64,000 nucleotides of DNA from Lutibacter maritimus (GTDB lineage: Bacteria > Bacteroidota > Bacteroidia > Flavobacteriales > Flavobacteriaceae), in NCBI RefSeq assembly GCF_900116115.1, contig NZ_FOZP01000001.1, forward strand, positions 636,071-700,070. The letters run 5' to 3'. This document shows positions 18,901 through 27,217 of this stretch, in pieces. Positions within the stretch are counted from its first letter, which is position 1. Each line of letters begins with the position of its first letter. Both the position numbers and the translations under genes were made by a program. Below the pieces are notes generated by a model, which did not search any database, was not told where the DNA came from, and worked only from the letters and a program-made list of their open reading frames with translations.

Positions 18901-19135
18901 TTATATAAGTCATACCTTCAACACCATTTATTTGCTCTTCAATAGGAATAATTACACTTTCTAATATTGTTTCTGCATTTGCTCCAGGATAGGATGCTGT
19001 AACTTGAACTGTTGGTGGCGCAATATCTGGATATTGAGTTACGGGTAACTGCGATAAACCTAACACCCCTAGTATAACTATTATAATAGAGATAACTGTT
19101 GAAAGCACTGGTCTTTCAATAAATGTCTTTAACAT
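15983..19135 (-). CDS. RND multidrug efflux permease (AcrB/HAE1 family)
   Basis: Inner membrane proton-driven pump that exports hydrophobic compounds through the partner channel. The 1050-residue length and the start MLKTFIERPVLSTVISIIIV are typical of HAE1. The proton-relay aspartates D405 and D406 are present in GIVVDDAIVVVEAV of TM4, and the second half has the matching LLAKNAILIVEFA motif. Porter-domain segments such as QYPDIAPPTVQVTASYPGAN and TAKQQNSALL are intact. The gene is followed by the channel gene 2 bases later and preceded by the adaptor 14 bases earlier. Confidence 0.96.
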   Translation of the reverse strand: MLKTFIERPVLSTVISIIIVILGVLGLSQLPVTQYPDIAPPTVQVTASYPGANAETILESVIIPIEEQINGVEGMTYITSTASNSGSASIQVFFEQGYDADIAAVNVQNRVSRANSSLPSEVIRAGVTTAKQQNSALLYAAIYSENPEYDDTYLQNYLNINIKPELLRVNGVGALNVFGGKDYAMRVWLDPNKMANYQLVPSDVIAAINEQSLEAAAGSLGQNAGESFEYVIKYKGRYKTATEYGDIIIKALENGQFLRVKDVAKIELDAFSYSSTSRSKGFPSLNFGVFQTPGSNAQEIIKNIYNKFDELEKDFPEGVHYLVNYDTNKFLTASIGKVKTTIIEAFLLVFVVVFIFLQDLKSTIIPAIAVPVSIIGTFFFLNLFGYSINLLTLFALILSIGIVVDDAIVVVEAVHVKLERGMKDARKASVSAMSEISGAIVSITLVMIAVFLPITFITGPSGVFYQQFGVTLMIAIFISALNALTLTPALCAIFLRKYKHADEKNQSLLQRFYGAFNTGFNATANKYAKSLGFLIKFKWVTVGILAISIAIIVFIGKIIPTGFVPTEDRGVIFANIELPAGSSLDRTFQVTEELSKIIKTIKGIKTGSFVNGRNFFAGEGSSNALGFIILEDWADRKSAQESVNAIVGQLFQKTATISEANIIFFTPPSVPGFGSSEGFEMRILDKSAGELKKLDETSKSFLNTLRQQPEIAFVSNSFSTNYPQLELNINEERAKQAGVSINTILATIQGYIGGYYAADFSRFGKQFRVFIQALPDDRTNEASLNSMFVKTPSGEMAPISQFVTLNRVYGPQTINRFNLFNSVTVNGSPVPGYSSGDAIKIIDKLAETELPDGYSIAYSGITREEIASAGQSIIIFIISILFVYFLLAAQYESYLLPLSVIFSLPVGIAGAYLTTYFSGLENNIYFQIALIMLIGLLAKNAILIVEFAIQKRKQGFTLTDAAIEGAKVRLRPILMTSFAFILGLLPLVLAKGVGAEGNNSIGTGAAGGLLIGTIFGIFVIPVLFVVFQWLQEKITGAPTPIIVENLEEKA

Positions 19136-19149
19136 ACGTGTTTAATTAA

Positions 19150-20289
19150 TTATTTAAATACTGTTTGAAATGAGTTGGTAATACTATCTAGTGGAGTTAA
19201 AATTGGCGCTATTTTCATCCCTGGTTTTACTTTACCTACACCTTTTGCCAAAATTATAGTTCCTTCTTGCAAACCACTTTCAATGATATATAATTTATCT
19301 GAAGAGTCCAAAACTGAAATAGAGGTATTTACTAGAGAGTCTCCTTGAACTGTATAAACAAACTTTTTCCCTTGATTTTCAAAGGTAGATTCTGCAGGAA
19401 TAACCAATGCATTTTTGTAAATTTTAGGAACTGAAATTGTACCACTACTACCATTTCTTAACAAACCTGCTTCGTTATTAAATTTTGCTCTAAATGTAAC
19501 TGAACCTGTTTGTTGGTTAATATCTCCTGTAATGGTTTCTATAATTCCATCTTGTTCATAAACTTTCCCATTTGCCAATTCTAACTGCACTTTTGGAAGG
19601 GCTTTAATTTTTTCTTCAATAGTTTTTCCTTCTGCATTTTGAATAAATTCGATAAATGCTTTTTCATTCATTGAAAAATACGCATACACATTTTCTATAG
19701 ATGATACACTTGTTAAAGGTAAAGAGTTTGAAGCGCTAACCAAAGCTCCTTTTCGGTAATTAATTGAACCTACAACACCATTAACTGGACTTTTTACATT
19801 AGCATAATTAATAGTTGCAATTACACTATTATAAGCGCTTTTGGCTTGTTCTAACTGAGCTTTTGCTGTTTCAAGTTGAATATTACTTATAATATTTTTT
19901 TCAACTAATGGAATCAATTTATTTACTGCTAATTGCGCTGTATTAACATTCGCTTTTGCAGCTGCAGCATCTTGACTTAAAGATTGCGTTTCTAATTTAA
20001 ATAACAACTGACCTTGTTTAACAATATCACCTTCATCAACTAATACATCTTGTATATATCCTGTTACTTTTGGCCTAACTTCACTATTAATTTCTCCCTC
20101 AATACTTGCAGGAAATTTTTGAAAACTTGTAGTATTTTGCTGTACAACTTTAACCACTGGAAATGGCAAAACCATACTTTTAGGTGCTGCTTGTTTTGTA
20201 TTTTCACTACCATAGCTACTAATACTAATTACAATACCTAAAATAATAATTACACCAGGTATTAAATAGTAGATTATTTTATTTTTCAT
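19150..20289 (-). CDS. RND periplasmic adaptor (AcrA/MexA family)
   Basis: Membrane fusion protein that bridges pump and channel. With the ATG at 20289 the product has 379 residues: an N-terminal anchor (MKNKIIYYLIPGVIIILGIV), beta-barrel and lipoyl halves (EVRPKVTGYIQDVLVDEGD and VKSPVNGVVGSINYRKGA), an alpha hairpin with Ala/Gln-rich heptads between them, and a C-terminal membrane-proximal domain. An upstream start at 20349 would add 20 basic residues and overlap the regulator gene, so it is less likely. Second gene of the efflux operon. Confidence 0.93.
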   Translation of the reverse strand: MKNKIIYYLIPGVIIILGIVISISSYGSENTKQAAPKSMVLPFPVVKVVQQNTTSFQKFPASIEGEINSEVRPKVTGYIQDVLVDEGDIVKQGQLLFKLETQSLSQDAAAAKANVNTAQLAVNKLIPLVEKNIISNIQLETAKAQLEQAKSAYNSVIATINYANVKSPVNGVVGSINYRKGALVSASNSLPLTSVSSIENVYAYFSMNEKAFIEFIQNAEGKTIEEKIKALPKVQLELANGKVYEQDGIIETITGDINQQTGSVTFRAKFNNEAGLLRNGSSGTISVPKIYKNALVIPAESTFENQGKKFVYTVQGDSLVNTSISVLDSSDKLYIIESGLQEGTIILAKGVGKVKPGMKIAPILTPLDSITNSFQTVFK

Positions 20290-20329
20290 GTGTTTTAAGT
20301 CTTTAATTATTTTTAATTTTTTATACGTT

Positions 20330-20830
20330 TTAAATATGATGTTTTTCAATTAATTTTTTTCTTAATATAGATATTGATGCAGTTGCTTCATTTAAAAATG
20401 TGATAAAATCTGTATGAAATTCTAAATCAAATTTTGATTCATCATCCGTTGTTTCCAATTGATTATAAGAATCTTTAAATTCTTTAATTTCTTCATGTAA
20501 TATCTTTTGAGAAGTCCAAGTAGCAATCATATTATCCATATTTTGTACAAGATGATCTTTATTAACCACAAAATATTTTTTGCGGTCACCTGTTTTAGTA
20601 TAATACAAAATCTTTTTTAAACTTTGTAAATGAGTTAAATGTGTTGAAACAGTACTTTTACTAGCGCATAAATTTGTAACTAACTGTTCAAAAGTTGCGC
20701 CTTTTCTTCCATTTAAAATTATAAAAGCTACAATTCTAGCCGCTAATGGTGCGTAATGGTCATTAGCTTCTATATGAACTCCTAACTTTTCTATTAGTTC
20801 CTTCTTTTTTAAATCAAAATCTTTTAACAT
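20330..20830 (-). CDS. GbsR/MarR-type transcriptional regulator of the efflux operon
   Basis: A 166-residue winged-helix protein. Residues about 28-100 give the helix-turn-helix and wing (LAARIVAFIILNGRKGATFEQL, then SKSTVSTHLTHLQSLKKI and YYTKTGDRKKYFVV), followed by C-terminal dimerising helices. This arrangement is seen in the GbsR group of MarR proteins that often head RND operons in Bacteroidota. It is the first gene of the operon, 40 bases before the adaptor ATG. A perfect palindrome next to its promoter suggests autorepression relieved by a pump substrate. Confidence 0.85.
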   Translation of the reverse strand: MLKDFDLKKKELIEKLGVHIEANDHYAPLAARIVAFIILNGRKGATFEQLVTNLCASKSTVSTHLTHLQSLKKILYYTKTGDRKKYFVVNKDHLVQNMDNMIATWTSQKILHEEIKEFKDSYNQLETTDDESKFDLEFHTDFITFLNEATASISILRKKLIEKHHI

Positions 20831-20847
20831 AATTTAAAATATTTTTG

Positions 20848-20855
20848 CAAATATA
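20848..20855 (-). promoter_or_regulatory. -7 element of the efflux operon promoter
   Basis: Minus-strand TATATTTG, an exact TAnnTTTG match, 17 bases upstream of the regulator ATG. The expected -33 position falls within or just beyond the palindrome at 20859-20882 and has no clear TTG at usual spacing. Confidence 0.6.
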
Positions 20856-20858
20856 CAA

Positions 20859-20882
20859 TTAGTTCGGTATTTTCCGAACTAA
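20859..20882. promoter_or_regulatory. operator palindrome of the efflux operon
   Basis: Perfect 9-bp inverted repeat TTAGTTCGG / CCGAACTAA with a 6-base centre. It lies 3 bases upstream of the -7 element, between -7 and -33, the classic place for a repressor to block RNA polymerase. Half-site geometry suits a dimeric winged-helix regulator such as the one encoded downstream. Confidence 0.75.
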
Positions 20883-21028
20883 CAAAACTATATTTTTAAT
20901 AAAATAATGAAATTAAAGTTTATTTAATTATAAATATCTAATATACAGATATTTATATTTTTAACAAGTATACAATAAAATTTAAGATTTTGTATAAAAG
21001 ACACTAATAAATGTTTATTGAGCAAAAA

Positions 21029-21074
21029 AAATGTTGATTTTAACTCTTCAGTAGCAGAACCAACATCAACATTT
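21029..21074 (-). terminator. terminator of the THUMP methyltransferase gene
   Basis: On the minus strand a 10-bp stem AAATGTTGAT / ATCAACATTT with a 26-base loop is followed by a T run. It begins 26 bases after the stop at 21100. The long loop makes it less certain than the others. Confidence 0.6.
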
Positions 21075-21099
21075 ATAATTAAAAATATAGCTTAATTAT

Positions 21100-22269
21100 T
21101 TAGCTATCTAAGTTATTCTTTTTTGCTTTTCTACTACCTTCATACATATCATAACGGACATAAATACAATCTAAATCACCATTTTTAAGTGGAATTCTAC
21201 GTGAAGTTTTTAAACCTACATGTTTAATAGCTTCTATATTTGAAGTTATAAACCAAACTGTTGAACCTGGATAACCGCTTTTTAAGGTATCGCCAATATT
21301 TTTGTAAAAAGCCTGCATATCAATATCTAAACGTTCACCGTAAGGAGGGTTAAACAAAATGGTTGTTTGTCCGAACACTTCTTTTACAGAGTTAAAAAAA
21401 TTCACATGATGCACGCCAATAAATTCTGATAGATTAGCATTTTCAACGTTTTCAGTTGCTTTTCTAACCGCAGATGGAGCTTTATCAAAACCCATGATTT
21501 TAAAATGAGAACTTCTAATTTTTTTCAACAAAGCATCTTGAATTGTAAAAAATAAATCTTCATCATAATCTTTCCACTTTTCAAAACCAAATTCTTTTCT
21601 GTTAATATTGGCCGGAATATTATTAGCAATCATTGCAGCTTCAATTAAAATAGTTCCTGAACCACACATTGGATCAATAAAATTGCAATCACCAGTATAA
21701 CCTGAAAGTAACACCAAGCCTGCAGCTAAAACTTCGTTAATTGGTGCAATATTAGTAGCGCTTCTATAACCGCGTTTGTGTAAAGAATCTCCTGAACTAT
21801 CTAATGAAACAGTACATAAATCGTTTTGTATATGTACATGAATTTTTAAATCTGGATATTTCACATCAACATTGGGTCTTTTATGGTATTTATGCCTAAA
21901 ATAATCGGCAATTGCATCTTTAGATTTTAATGCAATATAATGTGAATTTGTAGTGAAATTTTTAGAATTTACAACTGCACCAATTGCAAATGTGCTATCT
22001 ACATCCATTTCACGCTCCCAATCAATAGTTTGTAATTTTTTATATAAATCATCTTCATCTCCTACTTTAAAACGTTTTATAGGTTTTAAAACTCTTATAG
22101 CTGTTCGCAATGCAATATTTGCTTTGTACATAAAACCTTTATCACCCGAAAAAGATACGTTTCTAACTCCTATTTCAACATCTTGTGCTCCTAAATTTTT
22201 AAGTTCTTCGGCTAAAACTTCTTCTAAACCAAAAATTGTGGTAGCAACCATTTTAAAATTACGACTCAT
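21100..22269 (-). CDS. THUMP-domain SAM-dependent RNA methyltransferase (RlmL N-half/YpsC type)
   Basis: Predicted N2-guanine methyltransferase of rRNA. The 389 residues comprise an N-terminal ferredoxin-like plus THUMP domain (about 1-160, including the SLDSSGDSLHKRGYR hinge) and a Rossmann methyltransferase with motif I DPMCGSGTILIEAA and catalytic NPPYGERL. E. coli RlmL has this unit fused to RlmK; here only the RlmL-like half is present, which is common outside Gammaproteobacteria. Monocistronic, transcribed away from the next methyltransferase gene. Confidence 0.9.
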   Translation of the reverse strand: MSRNFKMVATTIFGLEEVLAEELKNLGAQDVEIGVRNVSFSGDKGFMYKANIALRTAIRVLKPIKRFKVGDEDDLYKKLQTIDWEREMDVDSTFAIGAVVNSKNFTTNSHYIALKSKDAIADYFRHKYHKRPNVDVKYPDLKIHVHIQNDLCTVSLDSSGDSLHKRGYRSATNIAPINEVLAAGLVLLSGYTGDCNFIDPMCGSGTILIEAAMIANNIPANINRKEFGFEKWKDYDEDLFFTIQDALLKKIRSSHFKIMGFDKAPSAVRKATENVENANLSEFIGVHHVNFFNSVKEVFGQTTILFNPPYGERLDIDMQAFYKNIGDTLKSGYPGSTVWFITSNIEAIKHVGLKTSRRIPLKNGDLDCIYVRYDMYEGSRKAKKNNLDS

Positions 22270-22378
22270 AAATAATATTTTTGCAAAAGTACTTAATTAA
22301 TAAGTTTTAAATATACTGTTAAACAGTTTTTAAAATTTAAATGGCTTGAAAAATTTCTTCATTAACAAAACAAATGAT

Positions 22379-22386
22379 TATTTTTG
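22379..22386 (+). promoter_or_regulatory. -7 element before the class I methyltransferase gene
   Basis: TATTTTTG matches TAnnTTTG and lies 16 bases before the ATG at 22403, supporting that start over an in-frame TTG at 22346. The nearest TTG upstream is 29 bases away, too far for a standard -33. Confidence 0.4.
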
Positions 22387-22402
22387 TTTCAATTTAAAAA
22401 TT

Positions 22403-23131
22403 ATGACTAAAACTAAAGAATGGTTTGTTTCTTGGTTTGACACCAATTATTACCATACATTATATAAACATAGAGATTATAAAGAAGCTGAAAATTTTAT
22501 GCAAAATTTAATAGCTTTTTTAAAGGTAAAAAAAGATGCTCTTTTGTTAGATTTAGCTTGTGGCAAAGGCAGACATGCCATATATTTAAACTCTTTAGGC
22601 TACAATGTTATTGGCGCAGATTTATCTAAAAACAGTATAAAAAAAGCAAAAAAACATGAAAATGAAAGAATGCATTTTATTGAACATGATATGCGTAACC
22701 CATTTAAAATAAAGTTTGATATTATTTTAAATTTATTTACAAGCTTTGGTTTTTTTGAAGACGATGCAGAAGATATAGCCATTTTAAAAAATATTAAAAA
22801 TGGATTAAATAAAAATGGAATTGCAGTTATTGATTTTATGAATTGTACACATGTAATTTCTAATTTAGTTGCTGAAGAAATACAAATAATTGATGGAATT
22901 ACATTTAAAATCAACCGTTATTTAGAAAATGGATTTATAGTAAAAGAAATTAATTTTGAGGCAGATGGAAAACAACATAAATATTTTGAAAAAGTTAAAA
23001 GTTTAGACCTTCAAAAAATTAATTTATATTTAAATTCTGTAGGTTTTAAAATAAAACATACTTTTGGAAACTATCAATTAGAAGAATTTAATGAACAAAC
23101 TTCTGATCGATTAATTTTAGTTTTAGAATGA
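22403..23131 (+). CDS. class I SAM-dependent methyltransferase
   Basis: A 242-residue Rossmann methyltransferase. Motif I is LLDLACGKGRHAIYL, followed by the acidic ribose-binding strand VIGADLS and a motif-IV-like FDIILNLFTSFGFF. The fold resembles Methyltransf_11/25 proteins, whose substrates range from small molecules to lipids; nothing here fixes the substrate. ATG at 22403 gives MTKTKEWFVSWFDTNYYH, a start common in Bacteroidota orthologues. The stop overlaps the ZIP transporter start by 4 bases (ATGA), so the two are coupled. Confidence 0.8.
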   Translation: MTKTKEWFVSWFDTNYYHTLYKHRDYKEAENFMQNLIAFLKVKKDALLLDLACGKGRHAIYLNSLGYNVIGADLSKNSIKKAKKHENERMHFIEHDMRNPFKIKFDIILNLFTSFGFFEDDAEDIAILKNIKNGLNKNGIAVIDFMNCTHVISNLVAEEIQIIDGITFKINRYLENGFIVKEINFEADGKQHKYFEKVKSLDLQKINLYLNSVGFKIKHTFGNYQLEEFNEQTSDRLILVLE

Positions 23132-23802
23132 CTTATATAGCGCTTATCTCTTCGGTTTTAGTTGGTGTTTTAATTGTTTTTGGTTTAAAACCTGGCAATA
23201 AAACAGTACAACTATCACTTTCATTTAGTGGAGCTTATTTACTATCTATCACCATTTTACATTTATTTCCTGAGATTTATACGGCATCAAATCATTCTAA
23301 TATTGGTTTATTTATTTTATTAGGACTATTATTGCAACTAATTTTAGATTTTTTCTCAAAAGGTGCAGAACATGGCCATATTCATGTACAAGAAAACACC
23401 GCTTTTCCCTGGGCTTTATTTATAAGTATTTGTGTTCACGCATTTATGGAAGGAATTCCTTTAGCGCATAATCACAACCACGAGCATTTATTGTGGGCAA
23501 TTGTTATACATAAGGTTCCAATTGCAATTATTTTAGGAACATTTTTTGTGAAGTCTAAAATATCTAAAATAAATGCAATTTTATTTTTATTATTATTTTC
23601 ATTGATGTCGCCATTTGGAAGTTTTGCAGGAGAAAATATTACATTTTTAACTACTTACAAAACTGAAATTACAGCAATAATTATTGGAATATTTTTACAT
23701 ATTTCTACCATTATCCTTTTTGAAACTTCAAAAGATCATAAATTTAATTTGCTGAAATTTATTGCTATTTTAGTTGGAATGCTCGTAGCATATTTGGCCT
23801 AA
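23128..23802 (+). CDS. ZIP family divalent metal transporter
   Basis: ZIP proteins import zinc, iron or manganese into the cytoplasm. The 224-residue protein is almost wholly hydrophobic with about seven to eight membrane helices. The metal-binding signatures are HAFMEGIPLAHNHNHEHLL in one helix and its loop and IVIHKVPIAIILG in the next. A small His-containing loop (GAEHGHIHVQE) sits between helices. It overlaps the upstream methyltransferase gene by 4 bases and ends at a strong bidirectional terminator. Confidence 0.85.
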   Translation: MTYIALISSVLVGVLIVFGLKPGNKTVQLSLSFSGAYLLSITILHLFPEIYTASNHSNIGLFILLGLLLQLILDFFSKGAEHGHIHVQENTAFPWALFISICVHAFMEGIPLAHNHNHEHLLWAIVIHKVPIAIILGTFFVKSKISKINAILFLLLFSLMSPFGSFAGENITFLTTYKTEITAIIIGIFLHISTIILFETSKDHKFNLLKFIAILVGMLVAYLA

Positions 23803-23827
23803 AAAGCTTTTTATAATATATAAAAAA

Positions 23828-23866
23828 ACCGCCACTTTGAAATTTATTCAAAGTGGCGGTCTTTTG
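23828..23866. terminator. bidirectional terminator between the ZIP gene and recQ
   Basis: Perfect 14-bp stem ACCGCCACTTTGAA / TTCAAAGTGGCGGT with loop ATTTA. T residues follow on the plus strand and seven A precede it, so it works for both convergent genes. Confidence 0.9.
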
Positions 23867-23889
23867 TGCTTTTTTTAGTGAAATTTATT

Positions 23890-26088
23890 TTAATTTGCTA
23901 CTTTACTTATAAATTTTATACGCATTAAACGCAATTCATCTTCATCATAATCTCCATCAAATTCATCTAAAGCATCTTGAATTCTATCGCTTTCAGATTC
24001 CATAAAATAATCAAAAATTTCTTCTTGTTGGTCTTCATCTAGTAATTCATCAATACAATAATCAATGTTTAATTTTGTACCGCTATACACAATACGTTGC
24101 ATTTCCTCAATTAGTTCGTTAAATGCCAAACCTTTAGATTTTGCAATATCTTCTAATGGAATTTTTCTATCTGTATTTTGAATGATATATAATTTTAATC
24201 CTGAGTTTTCTCCTGTACTTTTAACAATAAAATCATCGGGTCTTAAAATATCATTTTCTTCAACATATTTTGCTATTAATTCAACAAACGGTTTTCCAAA
24301 TTTTGATGCTTTCCCTTCTCCAACGCCATAAATATTTTTTAATTCTTCTATGGTTATCGGATATTTTAAAGCCATATCCTCTAAAGAAGTTTCCTGAAAA
24401 ACAGCATAAGGTGGCACACCATTTTTCTTTGCAACTGATTTTTGTAAATCTTTTAACAATTTAATTAAAACTTCGTCAGCTACACCACCGCCACCTTTTG
24501 TATTTACAGAAATAGATGCATCTTCATTTTCACTGTAAATATGATCTTCAGACATCATAAAAGAAAATGGATTTTTGATATATTCTAATCCTTTATCTGT
24601 TATTTTAACCACTCCGTATTGTTCAATTTCTTTTTTAATAAAACCTGCAACCAGTGCTTGTCTAATTAATGCCATCCAATATTTATCGTCATGATTTTTA
24701 CCTGAACCAAAGTAAGGTTTTTCATCGGTTTTATGCGATTTTAACAAGGCATTTACTTTACCTATTAACGTGTTTACTAATTCTTTAGATTTATATTTTT
24801 GATTGGTTTCTTTAACTACTTCTAATAAGTTTTTCAGTTCAGCTTGTGCTTCTTTTTTAACTTTTGGGTTTCTTACATTATCATCCATATTAGCACCTAA
24901 GCCATTTACTTCATCAAATTCTTCACCAAAATAATGTAATAAATATTTTCGGCGAGACATAGAAGTTTCTGCATATCCTACAACTTCTTGTAACAATGCA
25001 TTTCCAATTTCTTGTTCAGCAATTGGTTTGCCTGATAAAAATTTCTCTAATTTTTCAATATCTTTATACGCATAATAAGCTAAACAGTAACCTTCTCCTC
25101 CATCTCTTCCCGCTCTTCCTGTTTCTTGGTAATAACTTTCTAAACTTTTTGGAATATCATGGTGAATTACAAAACGAACATCTGGTTTATCAATACCCAT
25201 TCCAAAAGCAATAGTTGCAACTACTACATCTACATCTTCCATCAAAAACATATCTTGATGTTTAGAGCGCGTTTTTGCATCTAAACCTGCGTGGTATGGA
25301 ACTGCTTTTATTCCGTTTACTTGTAAAAGTTGCGCAATATCTTCAACTTTTTTTCTACTTAAACAATAAATAATTCCCGATTTTCCTTGATGTTCACGTA
25401 TAAAGCGAATAATATCCGAATTAATATTGTTGGTTTTTGGACGCACATCATAAAATAAATTAGGTCTGTTAAACGATGCTTTAAATGTTTTAGCATCACT
25501 CATTCCTAAGGTTTTTAAAATATCCTCTTGTACTTTTTGAGTAGCTGTTGCAGTTAAACCAATAATTGGAACATCATCAATTTTTTCAATAATTGTTCTT
25601 AAATTTCGGTATTCTGGTCTAAAATCATGCCCCCATTCTGAAATACAATGTGCCTCATCTATGGCTACAAATGAAATTTTTTGCGATTTTAAGAAGTCTA
25701 TATATTCTTCTTTTATTAATGATTCTGGAGCAACATATAATAATTTTGTAATCCCTTTTTCTATGTCTGATTTTACAATGTTTACTTCCGTTTTATTAAG
25801 TGATGAGTTTAAAACGTGGGCAATGCCTTGTTCTGCAGAAATTCCTCTTATAGCATCCACCTGATTTTTCATTAACGCAATTAAAGGTGAAACTACAATT
25901 GCAGTTCCTTCTTTTGCTAATGCAGGCAATTGATAACATAACGATTTTCCTCCTCCAGTTGGCATAATAACAAATGTATCATTACCATCAATTATACTTC
26001 TAATTACATCTTCTTGTAAACCTTTGAATTTATTAAACCCAAAATACTTTTTCAAAGCGCCGTGTAAATCAATTTCTTTATTGTTCAT
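23890..26088 (-). CDS. recQ: ATP-dependent DNA helicase RecQ
   Basis: RecQ unwinds DNA 3'-5' in recombination repair. The 732-residue protein has Walker A MPTGGGKS (42-49), the DEAH box (AIDEAHCISEWGHDFRPEY), motif VI QETGRAGRDG, then RQC winged-helix and HRDC domains. The RQC zinc region appears reduced: the helix after motif VI (RRKYLLHYFGEEF) is followed by GLGANMDDNV in place of the usual CGNCDNC cluster, so zinc binding is probably lost, as in many Bacteroidota RecQ. An acidic tail (DEEQ/DEFDGDYDED) ends the protein. Confidence 0.93.
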   Translation of the reverse strand: MNNKEIDLHGALKKYFGFNKFKGLQEDVIRSIIDGNDTFVIMPTGGGKSLCYQLPALAKEGTAIVVSPLIALMKNQVDAIRGISAEQGIAHVLNSSLNKTEVNIVKSDIEKGITKLLYVAPESLIKEEYIDFLKSQKISFVAIDEAHCISEWGHDFRPEYRNLRTIIEKIDDVPIIGLTATATQKVQEDILKTLGMSDAKTFKASFNRPNLFYDVRPKTNNINSDIIRFIREHQGKSGIIYCLSRKKVEDIAQLLQVNGIKAVPYHAGLDAKTRSKHQDMFLMEDVDVVVATIAFGMGIDKPDVRFVIHHDIPKSLESYYQETGRAGRDGGEGYCLAYYAYKDIEKLEKFLSGKPIAEQEIGNALLQEVVGYAETSMSRRKYLLHYFGEEFDEVNGLGANMDDNVRNPKVKKEAQAELKNLLEVVKETNQKYKSKELVNTLIGKVNALLKSHKTDEKPYFGSGKNHDDKYWMALIRQALVAGFIKKEIEQYGVVKITDKGLEYIKNPFSFMMSEDHIYSENEDASISVNTKGGGGVADEVLIKLLKDLQKSVAKKNGVPPYAVFQETSLEDMALKYPITIEELKNIYGVGEGKASKFGKPFVELIAKYVEENDILRPDDFIVKSTGENSGLKLYIIQNTDRKIPLEDIAKSKGLAFNELIEEMQRIVYSGTKLNIDYCIDELLDEDQQEEIFDYFMESESDRIQDALDEFDGDYDEDELRLMRIKFISKVAN

Positions 26089-26247
26089 TCTTATTTTTTA
26101 GTTATATACTTACTTCAAACTATTGCAAAGTAAATTTAACATATTACATTTATTTTTTTTTATAGATTTCTATTTTACTAACTTAAATAAATTAATTTTG
26201 TTAGCTATTAAATATAAAACATTTTTTTAATTCAAAAACTTAAACTT

Positions 26248-27216
26248 TTGAAAAAAATTAAAAATACAATTTTACAAAACGCACAGCAAACTATATTAGC
26301 TGAATCTAACGCAATAGCAAATTTAGTTAATTTTTTAAATGAAGATTTTGAAAATGCTGTTAATTATATTCATAATTCTAAAGGAAGAGTTATTATTACG
26401 GGTATTGGAAAAAGTGGTTTAATTGCAACAAAAATTGTGGCTACTTTTAATTCTACAGGAACACCAGCAATTTATATGCACGCAGCTGATGCTATTCATG
26501 GTGATTTAGGTACCATACAAAAAAACGATGTAGTAATTTGTATTTCAAAAAGTGGAAATACTCCTGAAATTAAAGTATTAGTACCATTTATAAAAAATTA
26601 TGGTAACAAAATAATTGCAATTACAGGAAATACCGAATCATTTTTAGGAAAGAATGCTGACTTTTGTTTAAATGCTTTTGTTGAAAAAGAAGCCTGTCCA
26701 AATAATTTAGCGCCAACATCAAGCACAACCGCACAATTGGTTATAGGTGATGCGCTAGCTGTTTGTTTGTTAGATATGAATCATTTTTCAAATGAAGATT
26801 TTGCAAAATACCACCCAGGCGGTGCGTTAGGTAAAAAACTATATTTGCGTGTGAGCGATTTAATTAGCAAAAATGAAGTACCTATGGTTACGCCATTAAC
26901 GCTAATTAAAGATGTTATTATTGAAATTTCAAAAAAACGATTAGGAACAACTGCTGTTCTAGAAAACAATGCACTTGTTGGAATTATTACTGATGGAGAT
27001 TTACGACGCATGTTAAAAGATAATTCCGATATTAGCAACCTAGTTGCAAAAGATATTATGAGTTTAAACCCAAAAACAATTTCTGTAGATGCCATGGCAA
27101 TTGAAGCTCTTGAAACTATGGAAAATAATAACATTACTCAAATATTAGCAGTAGACAATACCCAATATGTGGGCGTTGTTCATTTACATGATTTATTAAA
27201 AGAAGGAATATTTTAG
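26248..27216 (+). CDS. KpsF/GutQ-type arabinose-5-phosphate isomerase
   Basis: Interconverts ribulose-5-phosphate and arabinose-5-phosphate, the first step to KDO for lipopolysaccharide. The 322-residue protein has a SIS domain (about 30-170; GIGKSGLIATKIVATFNSTG and ISKSGNTPEIK), the invariant APTSSTTAQLV segment, and two CBS domains from about residue 208. TTG at 26248 is the only start giving the normal N-terminus (MKKIKNTILQNAQQTI). It begins a four-gene run with tatC, an AhpD-like gene and lptB; together with lptB it points to outer-membrane biogenesis. Confidence 0.92.
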   Translation: MKKIKNTILQNAQQTILAESNAIANLVNFLNEDFENAVNYIHNSKGRVIITGIGKSGLIATKIVATFNSTGTPAIYMHAADAIHGDLGTIQKNDVVICISKSGNTPEIKVLVPFIKNYGNKIIAITGNTESFLGKNADFCLNAFVEKEACPNNLAPTSSTTAQLVIGDALAVCLLDMNHFSNEDFAKYHPGGALGKKLYLRVSDLISKNEVPMVTPLTLIKDVIIEISKKRLGTTAVLENNALVGIITDGDLRRMLKDNSDISNLVAKDIMSLNPKTISVDAMAIEALETMENNNITQILAVDNTQYVGVVHLHDLLKEGIF

Positions 27217-27217
27217 T

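Noticed and set aside
26193-26200. TAATTTTG as a promoter for the kpsF-like gene
   Set aside because: It fits TAnnTTTG, but there is no TTG at -33 and the region is a long run of A/T where such matches arise by chance.
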